Assembly: GCF_042242105.1 (NCBI RefSeq)
Contig: NC_092020.1
Span: 1,043,001-1,107,000 of the forward strand
Length of the DNA stretch: 64,000 nt
Direction: 5' to 3'
Source of the DNA: Pempheris klunzingeri
Lineage: Eukaryota; Chordata; Actinopteri; Acropomatiformes; Pempheridae
The position numbers were made by a program, and so were the translations under genes. Below, piece after piece: positions 19,901-32,776 of the stretch (the first letter of the stretch is position 1; every line of letters begins with the position of its first letter). Under the pieces are notes generated by a model, which was given only the letters and a program-made list of their open reading frames with translations, ran no database searches and had not been told where the DNA came from.

Positions 19901-22900
19901 TTGTACACTGCATCTGCACCCTTTCCCATTTTCTCTATGTTTTGAGTGTCACCCTCCATGTAGGGGAAGACTCTGGCCTGGTATGTCCACACAAAATCTT
20001 TGGAGCCAAAGAACTGCACTGGGAACTCTCCCACCTCGTGTTTCATCCTCAAGATGTTGTTTGGGACATCTTTGGCCAGACAGACCTCCGCAGGCCACCA
20101 CCTGAAGAGTCGATCAGGTTCAAGAAGAACAGATACGTGTGCATTAGCTGTTGCTTAGAGCCGCTGTGCACATGGTGAAGGCAGTGTTGCCGTCCTTACC
20201 TGTAACGTCCCCACTTGACCCACAATATGTCCTTAATACGAGGCCTCTTTCCAGCTTTGCAGTCGTTGCAGAACCAGCTGCCCTGAGGCATCTCCATGTT
20301 CAAACATTCCCGATGGAAAGCAGCAGGACAAGCCTCACAGCACAGCAGACTGCCCCCTACGATTTTCATTATTAGTTAGTTTATGGCTTTTCATTCGTTA
20401 TTGATTGGACCATAAAACGTTCAAATGGCGATCACACATTGCCAGACCCCATCTTAAACTTAATTATTTTGTATAATAAACACTCTAAAAACCCAAAAAT
20501 GTACAACAATTAGGTAAGATCAAGCAATTGCACACATTTGTGAGGCATAACTTGAATAAATACGTATCAAATTATTCATCTGCTATCAACATTGCCAATT
20601 ATCGTCCGCTGATCCACTGACTGAACACAAATCAGTGACAAAGCAGACAAGTAAGACAAGACGCAATGAGATGAGGCCGTCTATTCAAATTAACTCACTG
20701 TGCCGATTTTCATTGCCTGTATTAGTGATGATGCTGCTACACTCAAAATGTGGTAATGTTTTGGCAAATTCCTTTAGAGCTGGCTGCGTTTCAGACACAG
20801 GTTTGTGAGCAGAGACAGCGTACAAATGGAGAGAAAGCTGTTTTGACAGATGAATTTGCCAAATAGGAGCATTTCACTGGAAAAAAAAAAAAAAATCAAT
20901 TTACACCGCATCATGCTCTCCAGAGGTATAAAGCACAGGGGATTTTCCAAAGCAGCCACTTAAAATATAAAATGAGAAGACAGTTATCTAAGTTATGTAA
21001 CAATTGTATATGATCACGGTAAAGCTGTGTTGAAGACCATGAAACAAGACTCACCTTCAGAGCAGACAAAGCACCAGCTAACGTTGATGTGCTCGTGGTT
21101 CTTGCAGCCCTTGCGAGGAGTGAAGTGGTTTGGACAGAGAAAACTGTTGTTTGCCAACACCAAGCTGCCTGCTGCCATACAGTTGTCATTGGCATGATAG
21201 GCTACAGGGCAGCGTACACAACGAGCCAACCGACCTACGAGAAGAGTACAGAGGAGCAAACACAGCTTAATCCATGCCATATGGGCTTTCACATACAGTT
21301 CTGTAACAATAACCCAACAACACACAGTTCTCTCAGTCGACTGAATGTATTATGGAGCGATTCAAGTAAACTTTCACATGACAGGCACAACTCAGCAATC
21401 ATTTAAATGTGCCAAGTTTAACTGATGCCTGGTGCAGTCCGTGGTTACAAGATTACTGAGCCAGTGCAGCAAGTGTTTTAGAGAGCCAGGTCAAATTGCC
21501 AGAATTGTAGACAACACATACTGTTTCAAGGATGTTTTGATAAACCACCTCAGGCTAATGACGCTCTTTTAGATGACACATGAGCAAAGATACATGAAGA
21601 GTTATCACTTACAGACACTGTATTAGACAGCTCCATCTATTCAAACAGTGAGTCACTCCAATTAAATAAATAAATAGATGGATAAAATCATCAAATGAAT
21701 CCTGATATCTCTGATCCCTTTACCTGAAAGCCCTTTAATAATGAGTTCAGAAGAGCTGCTCATTGCCAAATGCCAAATGAACAGATTGTGTGGAAATGAC
21801 TCAAAACGCAGACAAGAGAAAAGTCATAAAAGTTAAAGTTGGTACAGAAATGTCAGATTAGAACAAGAGAGATGTGGTAATTGGCACAAGATCACCAAAA
21901 ACTGTAACGTAGTGAAAGCAGGGTTGGAGTCTGATTTAAAAAAAACAACACAGGTCCATTTTGCAGGACAGTCAACACTACAGGATGGAGCTGATGGTGC
22001 CCAGTAATGTCTGAACCAGCCACTTAGTGCATACACATTGCTGCTAAGCAGGTAAAATGATCAGTTGTTGTTTATGAATTTTATCAAATTGATTCTGGAG
22101 CAAAAAGCACCATTTTCAATGTTACAGGAAATATGACGATGACTTTACTTTCTGTTACATGACAGTGACCTTACCCCTACGGTCCGCAGATTATAGATAT
22201 ATGATGTTGTGAAATCTACAATTTCTAACATGTCATAGTTTGTCTTATGTGGTTTGAATCCACAGGCACAAAAACTGGAGGTTACCTTTCGAACTGCAGA
22301 TGTTGAGAGGGTTGGTGATGTGGCAGGACAGACACACGTGCAGAGGGCAACGGAAGCCTTTGTTATGTGGCTGCGTGGCCGAGTACGCCAGTATACAGTC
22401 GGAGTGGTAGAACTTCCCACACAATGGGATCATGCAGCGCTTTACCCCATTACCAGACTTCTTACACACAAAGCAAATGTGGACACCTGAAAGCATTGGG
22501 GGAAAAAAGTGCAGCATTTCAGAACTCCAGTATGTAAGGACACACCTTGTATGATCAGAGGCCGATGTGTACCCACCAGTGTTGCATTCATGACACAGGA
22601 ATTTTCCCTTGGGAGCTGCTGAAAGGCCAATACACTGTGGGTGAAAGGCTCCATAACAGTGGCCATCACACACCAGGAGGTCGCCTGTCCGCTCACACAC
22701 CTGCACAAACAGACACAATAAGATACATGAGGATGACCTACCGGTTACAAAATAAGGATGTGTCAGATGCCAAGCCACATCAATATGTACAGTACAGGCC
22801 GAAAGTTTGGACACACCTTCTCATTCAATGTGTTTTCTTTATTTTCACGACTATTGAACGCATTGAATGAGAAGGTGTGTCCAAACTTTTGGCCTGTACT

Positions 22901-25900
22901 GTACATGCTTTGGTCAGATATCTCACCTGACAGACATTCTCCTTTAAGGACGCAGCTCCTATTTTCCCTTTTACATCCACTTGGGAGGGGACGCTGTCAC
23001 TCAAACCAGCAGACAGCACCTACAAAGGTGATAACAGAGATACTGTCACTGCGCCGTTTTCCTCTTTAGTCTCTCTGGATGACTAATAATTCATTAGGGG
23101 AAGTATATCACAAGCGCACCTCAGGTTTGGGAGTTAGTGTTCCAGTGTGTACATTTTGTTTCTCCTCAGTGCTGCAGGCCTCCATCTCTGCCTCCTGCTT
23201 GGGGGTCTTGGATCCTCGGGGGCTGGGGGGTCTGTTTGGAGCGAGGACCACGAGGGGATCTTTGCTTTCTGAGCGCTGGGGGGCAGCAGCAGGGGGAGAG
23301 GATGTGCTGGGTACGGGCTTCACTGTCTTCGTGGATCCAACCTACCCAACGTGAGGTTTCATTGAGTTTGCGATGGTTAAACACATTTTAGGATCACAGT
23401 GTTTGGTGTGATATGAGGTGAGCCATTGTGCTTTTGTAGTAAGTACCTGAGTTTTCTTGACTAACACTTTAACCTCTGAAGTAACTGCACTGTGTCGCCT
23501 TGGCTCCTAGAAAACAAACCAATTGTGATATGACCTTTCTGATGCTAGACCAAAACACTGGCTGGAACAGTTTTTATTTATCTCTTTAAAAGATAGCTGG
23601 CTAATGCTCTTCACTACTGCCATCCAAGTGCAATATACCTTCTTCTTTGTAGGAGCAGCAGCCACTTCTTCTATGGTACAGTCCAGCACCTTGTGTGACA
23701 GCTTCCTCGGCCTCTTTCTCTCCAGGATTAATAACCCTGTGTCTTAAATAAGAAAAACAACTCAATAATGCATTCATTATTCAAATGTAATAAAAAAATA
23801 CTTCAGGGACAAAAATAGTTTAAAAACATTTAGAATATTCTGTCCAGTCTAATTTACATCATCCAGAAGGATAGTTGAAACTTCAATTTACCAGATTCAG
23901 GAGGTAGATCAGTTTCTTCTGCCGTCTCTGTGTCAAGGGAAGGTTGCATTGCATCTGGAGATGCTGAGGTCGCTACAGGAGAAAGCTCGTCCTGAGCTGG
24001 AGTCTGTTCCAGCTCCGCCAGAGCCTCGGTGGGCTCTGCTGAGGACGAGGATGAGGTCGAGGCTGAGGTAATTATTCCCGGTGTGGTGCTGAGATCATGG
24101 AGTGCCGTCGTCCCTGATGTCTGCTGTGTACACACATGCAAATGAAGCACCATTGGAGTACAGCAAATATGGTCCAATCACATTTTACATTTTTCCAGAG
24201 ATGAAAAGTCTGTCAAGGTGCCATCAGTTTGCAGACGTGAAGATCTTAAATGAGGGAATATTACATGATGGAATGATTATGCCTGTTTGTGCAGACTGAA
24301 CTGGAATGGTGTCATTTAAAAAAAAAATATATATATATATATTTCAGAGTAATTTACTATGCATGTGACTGAGTCATTGCTGAGAACTTCCATTTGTATT
24401 GAAAGTAACCAAGAAGAAAAAGGGACATCTCACCATTTTGGAAGCTTCTGAGTTGTGTTTCTTTGATTTCTTTTTTGGGACAAATATTTGTTCATACTCC
24501 TCGGTTGACTCCAGAAGCCTTTTAGTCGGTTTCCGGAGACGTTTGTTCTCTGAATGTCCTGTGTGAACACATTTTAAAACATTTGTTCATTTGGCTTTGA
24601 GAGAAAGCGTCTCAACACAACAGATTTGTTCTTACTAATTCTACCGTCTCAGTGGACAAACTGAACAGCAGCAGCTCGTGTCTTACCGGCTGTGCCGCTC
24701 GCCTCGGAGAAGTCGAACTCTGCCTGCTTCTCAACTCCCAGATCAATATCCGGTGATGCTCTCATGGTGTGAGACCCGTTCACCTCAGCAGACACCTCAC
24801 CCGTGACTTCAGCCTTATGCTCAGCGGCCTCCTCAACCACCTGCCAGCGCTTCTTTGGAGCCACGGCAGATCCTGAGTTCTTGCCGAGGTAGCTGGCAGA
24901 AGGATCAGCGGCAACTGGAGGACAAGACACAGGTTCAGCTAAGTCAGCGTGGCCGCTAACAAACTCCCTGCCATAAGCCAAGTCTGCCAGGTCCGAAGAG
25001 AGGCCAGGTATGCTGAGTTTCAGTTTGGCGGGTAGTCTTTGTTTTCTGCGCTGCTTATCTGAGCCCCCGCTCTGAGATTGAACCGGAAAGTCTTCACAAT
25101 GGTAGGTGTCCGCTGTCATGATAGCTTTAGTCCTATTCTTGGTTTTCACTGCTCTGTTTTGGGGTATTGTGGATTTCCATGACTGCCCATTCTCTGCTTT
25201 GATCCCTTGAGCGAAACCATCACAAGAACCCTTCAGCGAGTCTCCTCCGGTGGACGTGGGGATGATGAGGGGTTCCTCCTTGATCACGACTGGTGATGGA
25301 GGGACAGTCAGCGGTTTACCTTCTTTTTCTCTGGTGTCATGCATGTCTTTCAGGAGCATCAGGAAAGTGCTGAATTTATAATTGGAATCAGGCTGAAATG
25401 CAGTCGACTCAGAGTCGCTGCCGTCCTCCTTTACAAGAGACTTAAACATTAGTTCCTTGGCATCCTGGAAAGCATCCATGTGAGACAGAGATGAGCACAG
25501 GGAGGAAGAGGATGATAGATCTGGGACGTTTTCGGACTTGATCTTAACAGGTTGCACAGCGGGTACACTTGAGCCTGCACACTTGGACTTTATCAGTGAG
25601 CCATTACGAATTTGTTTCTTATCAGGCTTCCGTGCACGCCTTTTTGGAGAGCTGTGGCTTGTAGAGGATGATGCATTGCAGGGAGATTCCCACTTAGGAG
25701 ACATTTCACTTTTAATGGGTGTGTTTGTGGGTGTGTTATCTGGACAATCATCAGCGTGGGCATCTTTGAGATCTGTCTCTTCCTCTGCTTTCAGAGCCCT
25801 CGTCATCAGACGACTGCTGGCGGGAAGAGTCAGAGAGTGCTTTTTAGTTGAGGTGTACGACAGTTCATTAAAGCTGCCCAAACTCTGCTCAGAATTTGCA

Positions 25901-28267
25901 TCTGCTGATGTCAATGTACTTGTTAAAATACTAGAGGAATCACGGGATTCTGTTGAAGGGTTCACTTTTTCAGTAAACTTTGCTTTAGCTTTAGCTGAAC
26001 CTTGTTCCTCTCGGACCAGGCCGTCTGCGTCCTGTAGCGGAGACACTGCTGCACGTTTAGGACGATGCAGAATTGGAACCGAGTCCAGGTCGGCATAAGG
26101 TGAGTCCTTTGGCTCTTCTTTCAGTGCACGAGTTGTAGTGTGAATCTGATCCGCCGTGTTTGTGATGGTGGGCGACTCCTTTGATCCACCGACTATATGG
26201 CCAAATATGTCTGACAAACATTTCTTTTTCTTTTTACAAGATTTGCTGTTATTGGGTTGCAATGCAGAAGAGTTTTTGATGAGTTGGGGCTCATTTCCAT
26301 TGAGGGCCACATGGGGTGATGGGTCAACGGAGACAGGGGGGGCCTCCCCTGGCTTTTCGGTGGGCAGTGGGCTGGGCACACGCTCTTCTCCATTGACAGA
26401 TGTTGAAAGCACGCCGTCAGTATTCCTTTTTCGGTGTGGGAGTAGATACTCAGCTTCTGCCACACTGACTTTCCACGCAGTCAATAAACTTTTGGGTATC
26501 TGCCAAGAACAGAAATAACATTCAAAATAACGTTCACAATAACATTATATGATATTGTTCAAGTCATTTCGTGAATTTACCGTGTACTTGTAGTCTTTCT
26601 CCTTCTGCTTCCCTCTCCGTCTAAGCACAGGTAGTTCTTGAAACTGGTGGCCTCCTTCAAAAGGGAGAATGACATTCCCTGGGACCCAGGCACTTTCTAT
26701 AATCTCCCCAATCGTCTCCAGGAAATACATCCGACAAGGACGCGGACTGGGAACTGAAAAAAATAAAATAAAAATAACGGTCAACTTATTAATTACCTTC
26801 CACACATGGTGTAATTCATTTGGTTTATGTTCACCTGTCAGGTAAAGTTGTGGGAAAAATAAAATCAACATTCAAAATGAAACCCCACCTTTCATCTTAG
26901 TGTGAGCCCCCTTGTCCGAGTCACAGGTGATGTGGCACGGCCACCAGGGTCGTCTGTTAAATTTAGCCCACACTAAGTCGCCTTCCACGTATTTCACTGC
27001 AGGAAGAGGCTTTTTCTTTGGGCTGTTGGACTAACCAGGACAAAGGAAATATTTTAGTATCTAATGCAGACAATGGAAGTGTTGGATATCATATGAATAA
27101 TATCAAATCATGACTGAAGTGATATTTTCAGTAATAACACATAAAGAGACAAGAACCTCCTACACATCATTTACTTTGACATCCCCTTCCCACTGCTGTG
27201 TGTTCATATTTTAAAACTCCAACACATGGTGCAGTTCATTTCTGTAAGATCAGTCAAATTTTTAAGATGGCATTGTTACAGGTCTACAGCTGGCAGCAGG
27301 TAGGTGGTCCAGGTACAATAACAATTTCATGCATTCCTGCTGCTTTTCTCAATGGAAATACATAACCAGGATAAATGTGACAGCATCATGCAGCCTTGGT
27401 TGTACAGCGGCTACAAAGAGAGGATTCCAGGTGTTTCAGACTCACATTAGAGTTGGTGCCAGCTGGTGAAATAAGTCTGGAGTCCACTGGAGAGGCAAGT
27501 TCACCATCACTGTCTGACTCCTCACCCAAACTCCAGCCATCTCTCATGGTGATTTCTGGCAGTGCACTGGGGCTTAGTGTAGGGTTGAGTTCAGATATGG
27601 TTTTGGACATCAGGTTAAAGACAGTGGGTTTGTACGCTCTTTTATCCACCCCTGAGCTGCATGTGGTCCTACTGTTAGTAACAGTTCGATCCTGACTCAA
27701 CTTCGGGGAGTCGTGAAAAGGAGCCAGGTCTTCACTGCTGCCGTCCTCCCCCTCCTCGTCGTCCTCCTCCTTAATGTCACTGCTGTCAAACAGCGTGGAC
27801 TCAAAATGCAGGTAGCCATTGGGGACGGGAGAACAGTGCTCCAAGCTGTCAGGACTGTGAGGGGAGAAGCCATTCCTGTTCACGTCCTGCTGCTTCTCCA
27901 AAGGTTCCATGTCATCATTGCCCGGAGAAGGAGGCAGCCGGACCGATGGTGCCTCAAACTCATCATCGTCACTGATTGGGCTTGCACAGTGCTTCCTTGG
28001 ATGGGGGTCCCTTTCTAGGTCAGGCCTGTTGACCGCAGTGTTCAAGTCCTGCAGCCTCTTCAGCGGGCTGTAGCAGTAAGATCGGTCTGGCTGTTTGAGG
28101 CTGGAGGATGGCAGTTGCACGGCTGACGGTTGGTCTGACCCACGTCTCACAATGCCATATTGGTTTCCATAGGAAGTGCTCACAAGACCATTGAGGGGTC
28201 TCAGCTCCGGCTGGCCTGAGCCAAACACTGAGCCTACCCTAACAGCTGGTCTGTATGACTGATTCAT
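16931..28267 (-). CDS. nsd1: Histone-lysine N-methyltransferase, H3 lysine-36 specific (NSD1)
   Basis: Nuclear enzyme that methylates H3K36 to the dimethyl state. Twenty-two coding exons: 27446-28267, 26889-27030, 26581-26753, 24687-26499, 24434-24558, 23892-24123, 23639-23742, 23447-23506, 23120-23341, 22927-23019, 22577-22700, 22286-22486, 21055-21234, 20200-20356, 19896-20101, 19685-19797, 19326-19595, 19112-19228, 18863-19004, 18649-18755, 18347-18551, 16931-17736. Total 6414 nt, 2137 aa, in frame. Domains: PWWP1 ([18 protein letters not shown]), PHD block ([32 protein letters not shown]), PWWP2 ([13 protein letters not shown]), AWS with [23 protein letters not shown] ([35 protein letters not shown]), post-[16 protein letters not shown], and a final PHD/C5HCH ([20 protein letters not shown]). 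The catalytic NHSCxPNC is intact. It is shorter than human (2696 aa), mainly at the C-terminus, which is replaced by an acidic tail. Exon 21 uses a GC donor. Teleosts can carry two nsd1 copies; a or b is unresolved. Confidence 0.97.
17041..17235 (-). repeat. GAG/GAT triplet tracts coding the acidic NSD1 tail
   Basis: Runs of CTC/ATC-type triplets on the plus strand encode long Asp and Glu runs in the last nsd1 exon. The tracts stay in frame; length polymorphism would be expected. Confidence 0.85.
18345..18349 (-). other. Non-canonical GC splice donor of nsd1 exon 21
   Basis: Minus strand CCTGCAG|GCAAGT. The next exon (CTCCAG|GGCGATGG) only continues the protein ([13 protein letters not shown]) if the intron starts with GC. 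The rest of the donor is the strong GC-AG consensus CAG|GCAAGT. Confidence 0.85.
19806..19826. repeat. (AAT)n microsatellite in an nsd1 intron
   Basis: Six to seven AAT units just upstream (nsd1 sense) of the acceptor of the exon coding [14 protein letters not shown]. Confidence 0.9.
22787..22904. mobile_element. Palindromic Tc1/mariner-type miniature element
   Basis: Two arms of about 45 bp, GTACAGGCCGAAAGTTTGGA... and its near-perfect reverse complement ending CTTTTGGCCTGTACTGTA, around a centre of roughly 25 bp. This is the terminal sequence of a widespread teleost Tc1/mariner-like family, with TA at both outer ends. No transposase is present. It fills about half of the 226-bp nsd1 intron 10. 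Confidence 0.8.
24327..24343. repeat. (TA)n tract in an nsd1 intron
   Basis: Short AT-alternating run after an A stretch. Confidence 0.85.
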
Positions 28268-28481
28268 GTTGTCACGGCTGTATCCTGTCAAAAACAAGAG
28301 GCAGGTTAGAAGGAGAAATGTGCCATCCAAGTTTCCTACTAACTAGAATCTGTTGGGGTTATTGGGGCATTCATACTGTCCAATATAGGAAAGACAACAG
28401 ATAGAAACACTGCGGAAATAGAGCTGCAATCATATCGAGTCCGATAGAAACCTCTACAGGAGCATACCAGCCGTGGTCTGT

Positions 28482-28482
<1 letters not shown>

Positions 28483-28519
<37 letters not shown>
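28483..28519. repeat. (CA)n microsatellite upstream of the nsd1 first coding exon
   Basis: About 18 CA units in the intron that precedes the nsd1 initiator exon. Confidence 0.95.
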
Positions 28520-28522
<3 letters not shown>

Positions 28523-28888
28523 CTAATAAGCCGACATTGCATGGCCTCCATACTACAGGCCGGTCGGACGGCACAAGACAAAACACAGGACACAAACGCT
28601 GGCCCGCTCCTTCATTTCACATTTCATTCACAAACTACCAGAAAATAGTGCCGCTTTGTCTCGTGCTTGACGGTCATGCCGATCGCTGTCTAGTACAGTC
28701 AATGGAGGAGCGCTGGGGCTGTAGTAGAGGTGGTGACACTGAGCCATCACGGAAACACAGTGAGTGGCTCACACAAACAAGCTACAGCCACACACCGACA
28801 TAGGAAGCTACTATTAACTCACAAAAAAGGTCTGATCGGCACTAAGTTCACAACACTATCAACACGTGGGGAAACGCGAAAAACTCAC

Positions 28889-28998
28889 CATTTGGAGGTC
28901 GGTCACCGTGAAACCACCAGAGGATGTTTGATAATGTGGCACAAAGCGAGTATTTTTCTCGGTTTGTGAAAGCGGATCTGCACAATCCCAGCTGCAGC
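28889..28998 (-). other. nsd1: Possible 5' UTR exon of nsd1 (inner)
   Basis: Minus-strand donor CCAAATG|GTGAGT near 28889 with a CTACTAG acceptor-like site near 28998. It could also be an alternative first exon. It joins to the acceptor GACAG|GATACAGCC at 28284, upstream of the MNQSYRP start. Confidence 0.4.
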
Positions 28999-29967
28999 AG
29001 CACTAGTAGGCCAAGGCACAGCTCTCATTCTCTGCACTTCATCGCCTCATCAGCAGCGGCCCCCTAAAAACTGTCACCTTAAATACTAAATAACAAGTAA
29101 ATCTCCAGTACGCTGCAACATCATACAGCGGCGAAATTCAGTGTGCCATCCCCGGTCCCCTAGCAGCCACACGGCTTATTTACTACATGATTTTATGCCT
29201 GCTGTCGAAGTGCCCCTGGTTATGTTAAAACAAGCCCAGACTGACTGTTGGTGAGCAGCAACCAATCGGCACTGCTACCCAACCCCCCGTCTGCAGAGGG
29301 CCGTGACACTCACCCTCCTAACGCGCACACACACGCGCGCACGCTTACCACGCACGCACGCACACACACAGATGCGCGCGCACTCGCATGCACATCCAGG
29401 TGAAGTTTCTGAGAGTCCCTGCTATGAAACAACAGCCACGAGCCATAATAATCACAAACGAATGAATGACCCGTTTTAGAAATGCGCCCCATCGCTGCGC
29501 GCACGTCCCATTGTTTGTGAGCCCGCCTGAGCTGCCTGCTGCTGGGCCCGGGCTGCTCCGGGGAGCGCAGGGACACCGAGAGAACAAAATGATTGCAACG
29601 CGCAAACAGCCACACGGCCTCTCCGGTCAAGCCAAACCCCGTGCGCCATGTTGCCTCTGCTCAGAGTCGTCTGACATGAGGAAACAGGCCGCTAGGCGCT
29701 CAGGAAAAGAAGATAAAAACAGTCAGTGTGGCTGTAAGCGTGCGTAAAACGGGTTTTTACTCCGGTTAAACCCCACTGTGATTGTCCTCCAGCCTGCCCC
29801 TGCATAACATTAATACAGATTTTGTGCGCGTGTCGTAATTCACATGGATACATGTCCAGAAACACGCAAACTGACAGCGCACAATAGGCTCGCTGCAGCG
29901 GGCCAGTCTTTGGAGATCAGACAAAGACCCTCCAGTTACATGTCGGCTTGACAGCAGAGGAACTTAC

Positions 29968-30180
29968 CTCTCTGTGCAGGTTTTTTACTAAACTATCAGG
30001 GCTGAAGGCTCAGGTCTCTAGATGGCTCATTCTCCTAATGTTTTGGTGAATGATCCAGTACAAACACCAGGCAGATTCGAGTGGTAACTTATTCACCCGG
30101 TCACATAGATCAGCTGTATGGAGCTTGTATTTAAACACGGCCCTTTATTCGTAATTCTAACAAAGTCTGCTGACGTGTTG
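29968..30180 (-). other. nsd1: Possible outer first exon and promoter of nsd1
   Basis: Minus-strand donor CACAGAG|GTAAGT at about 29968, 200-400 bp from the 3' end of the next gene. The 29.1-29.9 kb stretch between the two candidate exons is CpG-rich and holds no coding frame I trust. Confidence 0.4.
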
Positions 30181-30370
30181 TGTAAGATCACGTCCATAAG
30201 GTCAGACCAGGAGCGCCAGTGCGCCGTAATTTCATGTACCGGGGGGTAAATATAGGTATTATTACAGTGTGAACACTATTGTCTGTGGACACACGGGCCC
30301 CCGTGTGTCTACAGGGGGAATTACAAGCTTCTGGCGTGACAGGAAATAGGTGGAAAAAAACATTTCTTTT

Positions 30371-30376
30371 TTTATT
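30371..30376 (-). terminator. Poly(A) signal of the C5orf24 homolog
   Basis: AATAAA on the minus strand about 760 bp past the stop codon. Confidence 0.55.
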
Positions 30377-31136
30377 TTGTTTTCACATACAGTACATTAG
30401 CATTTATTACATAGTACACAAACATCCTAATGAATAGCATAACAACATACATGTAATTCTTAAAGTGTTCATCAAAACTATATTCACAAAGTGCAGAGAC
30501 AACATATACTGTGTTCAAAGGGATATTATGCATTGAGTTTTACCAGTTTTACCAGTTCAAGCTAATTAAAAGTGTACTGCAGTGTTCCCATTTTAGACGT
30601 GATGCGGGGTAATATCACAAAATAAAACACAGATTGAACAGGACAACACAGAAAGGACAACTACGCATCCGCATATTTATGCTCAGGAAAAGCTGATTTG
30701 ATTGGCTGTTTGTCCTAAAATGCAGTTTTTATAAATGTAGAAAATGTCACAAGAACCCGGCCGTAGAAATATTAAAGCAGAGTAAGAGAACGTGTCACAA
30801 CTGAGAGGAACAAAATGCTTGAGGGGAAAAAAAGATCCACTCTCTAGTGAGGTTTGAACCACAAACTGATGAATACATTATTCTGCCTATACTGATTGGT
30901 GTGATTAATTCATATGCATGCATCTCTGCCAAACTGGAGTAACATACTTCTAATTCAGTCGTTAATTATGAGAGGATGAAGACGATGTCAAACACTGTAC
31001 ACTGAAAACTCAGTCAGAGCCATTTCTAAATGGCACAAAAGTTCATTCCTCCAACATTTGAGAAAAATGTTATTCTAAGCATCTTCTTGCTCGTGTGCTC
31101 AAATGTTGTTCAACTGCTGGAGAGAAAGCTGCAGAG

Positions 31137-31835
<699 letters not shown>

Positions 31836-32111
31836 TTAGGTAGAAAAGCTACATGTGCACACCTGTATACAGGTAAACCCCAAGGAGCATTTTTAGTAGC
31901 TTACTTTTAATGGAGGAAACAGGCCTTAAAGCGTTGCAACACAGAACATAAGTGATGCCAAGACAAAGCGAGGTAAGATACAGTTCTAGTCAGCAAAACA
32001 GCGCAAACAAAATAAAGGTCGCATGCACAAAAGTAAACAGTGTCATGTTAATGCTCCCTCCCCCCGGAGAATCCTCAACTATTTAAACAAAGTCAAATGA
32101 ATACTTCGTAC

Positions 32112-32340
32112 CTTATTTGTTGGTGGATGGTGGACTGGAAAGGGTTAATTTCGAATCGCATACATTTTCCTTCTCTGGCAGACGCAACATCTTTGTGAGG
32201 ACGCTACACAAACTGCGCCCTGGCGTCCATGGCTATTGTCTTGGAGAGGGACTGTAATTTGTGCAGCCTATTTCATGCTCACTTAATCCTTTGAGCAGAG
32301 GTTTAGATGAGAAAGGCAGCCATTTTCGCCTGGAAAAAAA
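32112..32340 (-). other. c5orf24: Noncoding first exon and promoter of the C5orf24 homolog
   Basis: Minus-strand donor ATAAG|GTACGA at 32112. Upstream are a YY1-like AAAATGGCTGCC (32315-32326) and a palindromic NRF1 site (32366-32375). Confidence 0.55.
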
Positions 32341-32365
32341 TTTAATAAAACAGGATGTGCCGACC

Positions 32366-32375
32366 GCGCATGCGC
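32366..32375. promoter_or_regulatory. NRF1-type palindrome
   Basis: GCGCATGCGC, the full NRF1 site, just upstream of the likely start of the C5orf24 homolog. Confidence 0.6.
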
Positions 32376-32644
32376 ACAAGGGCTTCCAGGAAACGCTGCA
32401 GCTTCCAAATTAAAACCATATTAAACAAAGACGTGTCGTCATAGCAAAACGTGGGACTTTTGGTTACAATATAAACAAGGAGATCAACTGGCGCCTCTCC
32501 TGCAGCAGTGCAGGTGACACAATGTTAAAAATGTTCGATTACCAGGCTTGCTATGTGTATGGATTATCACTAATCATTAGATATTAGTGGAAAAGTTGCA
32601 CAATAAAAACAACAAGTGACAGATAATTCTCCGTTTTTGTATAT

Positions 32645-32650
32645 TTTATT
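32645..32650 (-). terminator. atp5po: Poly(A) signal of atp5po
   Basis: AATAAA on the minus strand about 130 bp past the stop codon, giving a short 3' UTR as usual for this gene. Confidence 0.7.
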
Positions 32651-32776
32651 AACATCCATATGAACTCTAGGACAGGTATTGGATTTATGGAGCAACTGCA
32701 ATGCAAGTAGCAATATACATTTTTCAGCGATTCCCACGACGGTGGTCAATCTTTTGCAAAATTAAGTCCACGGGAC

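Noticed and set aside
25538-26098. 186-codon plus-strand frame opposite the large nsd1 exon
   Set aside because: Shadow of the nsd1 coding exon on the other strand; no domain.
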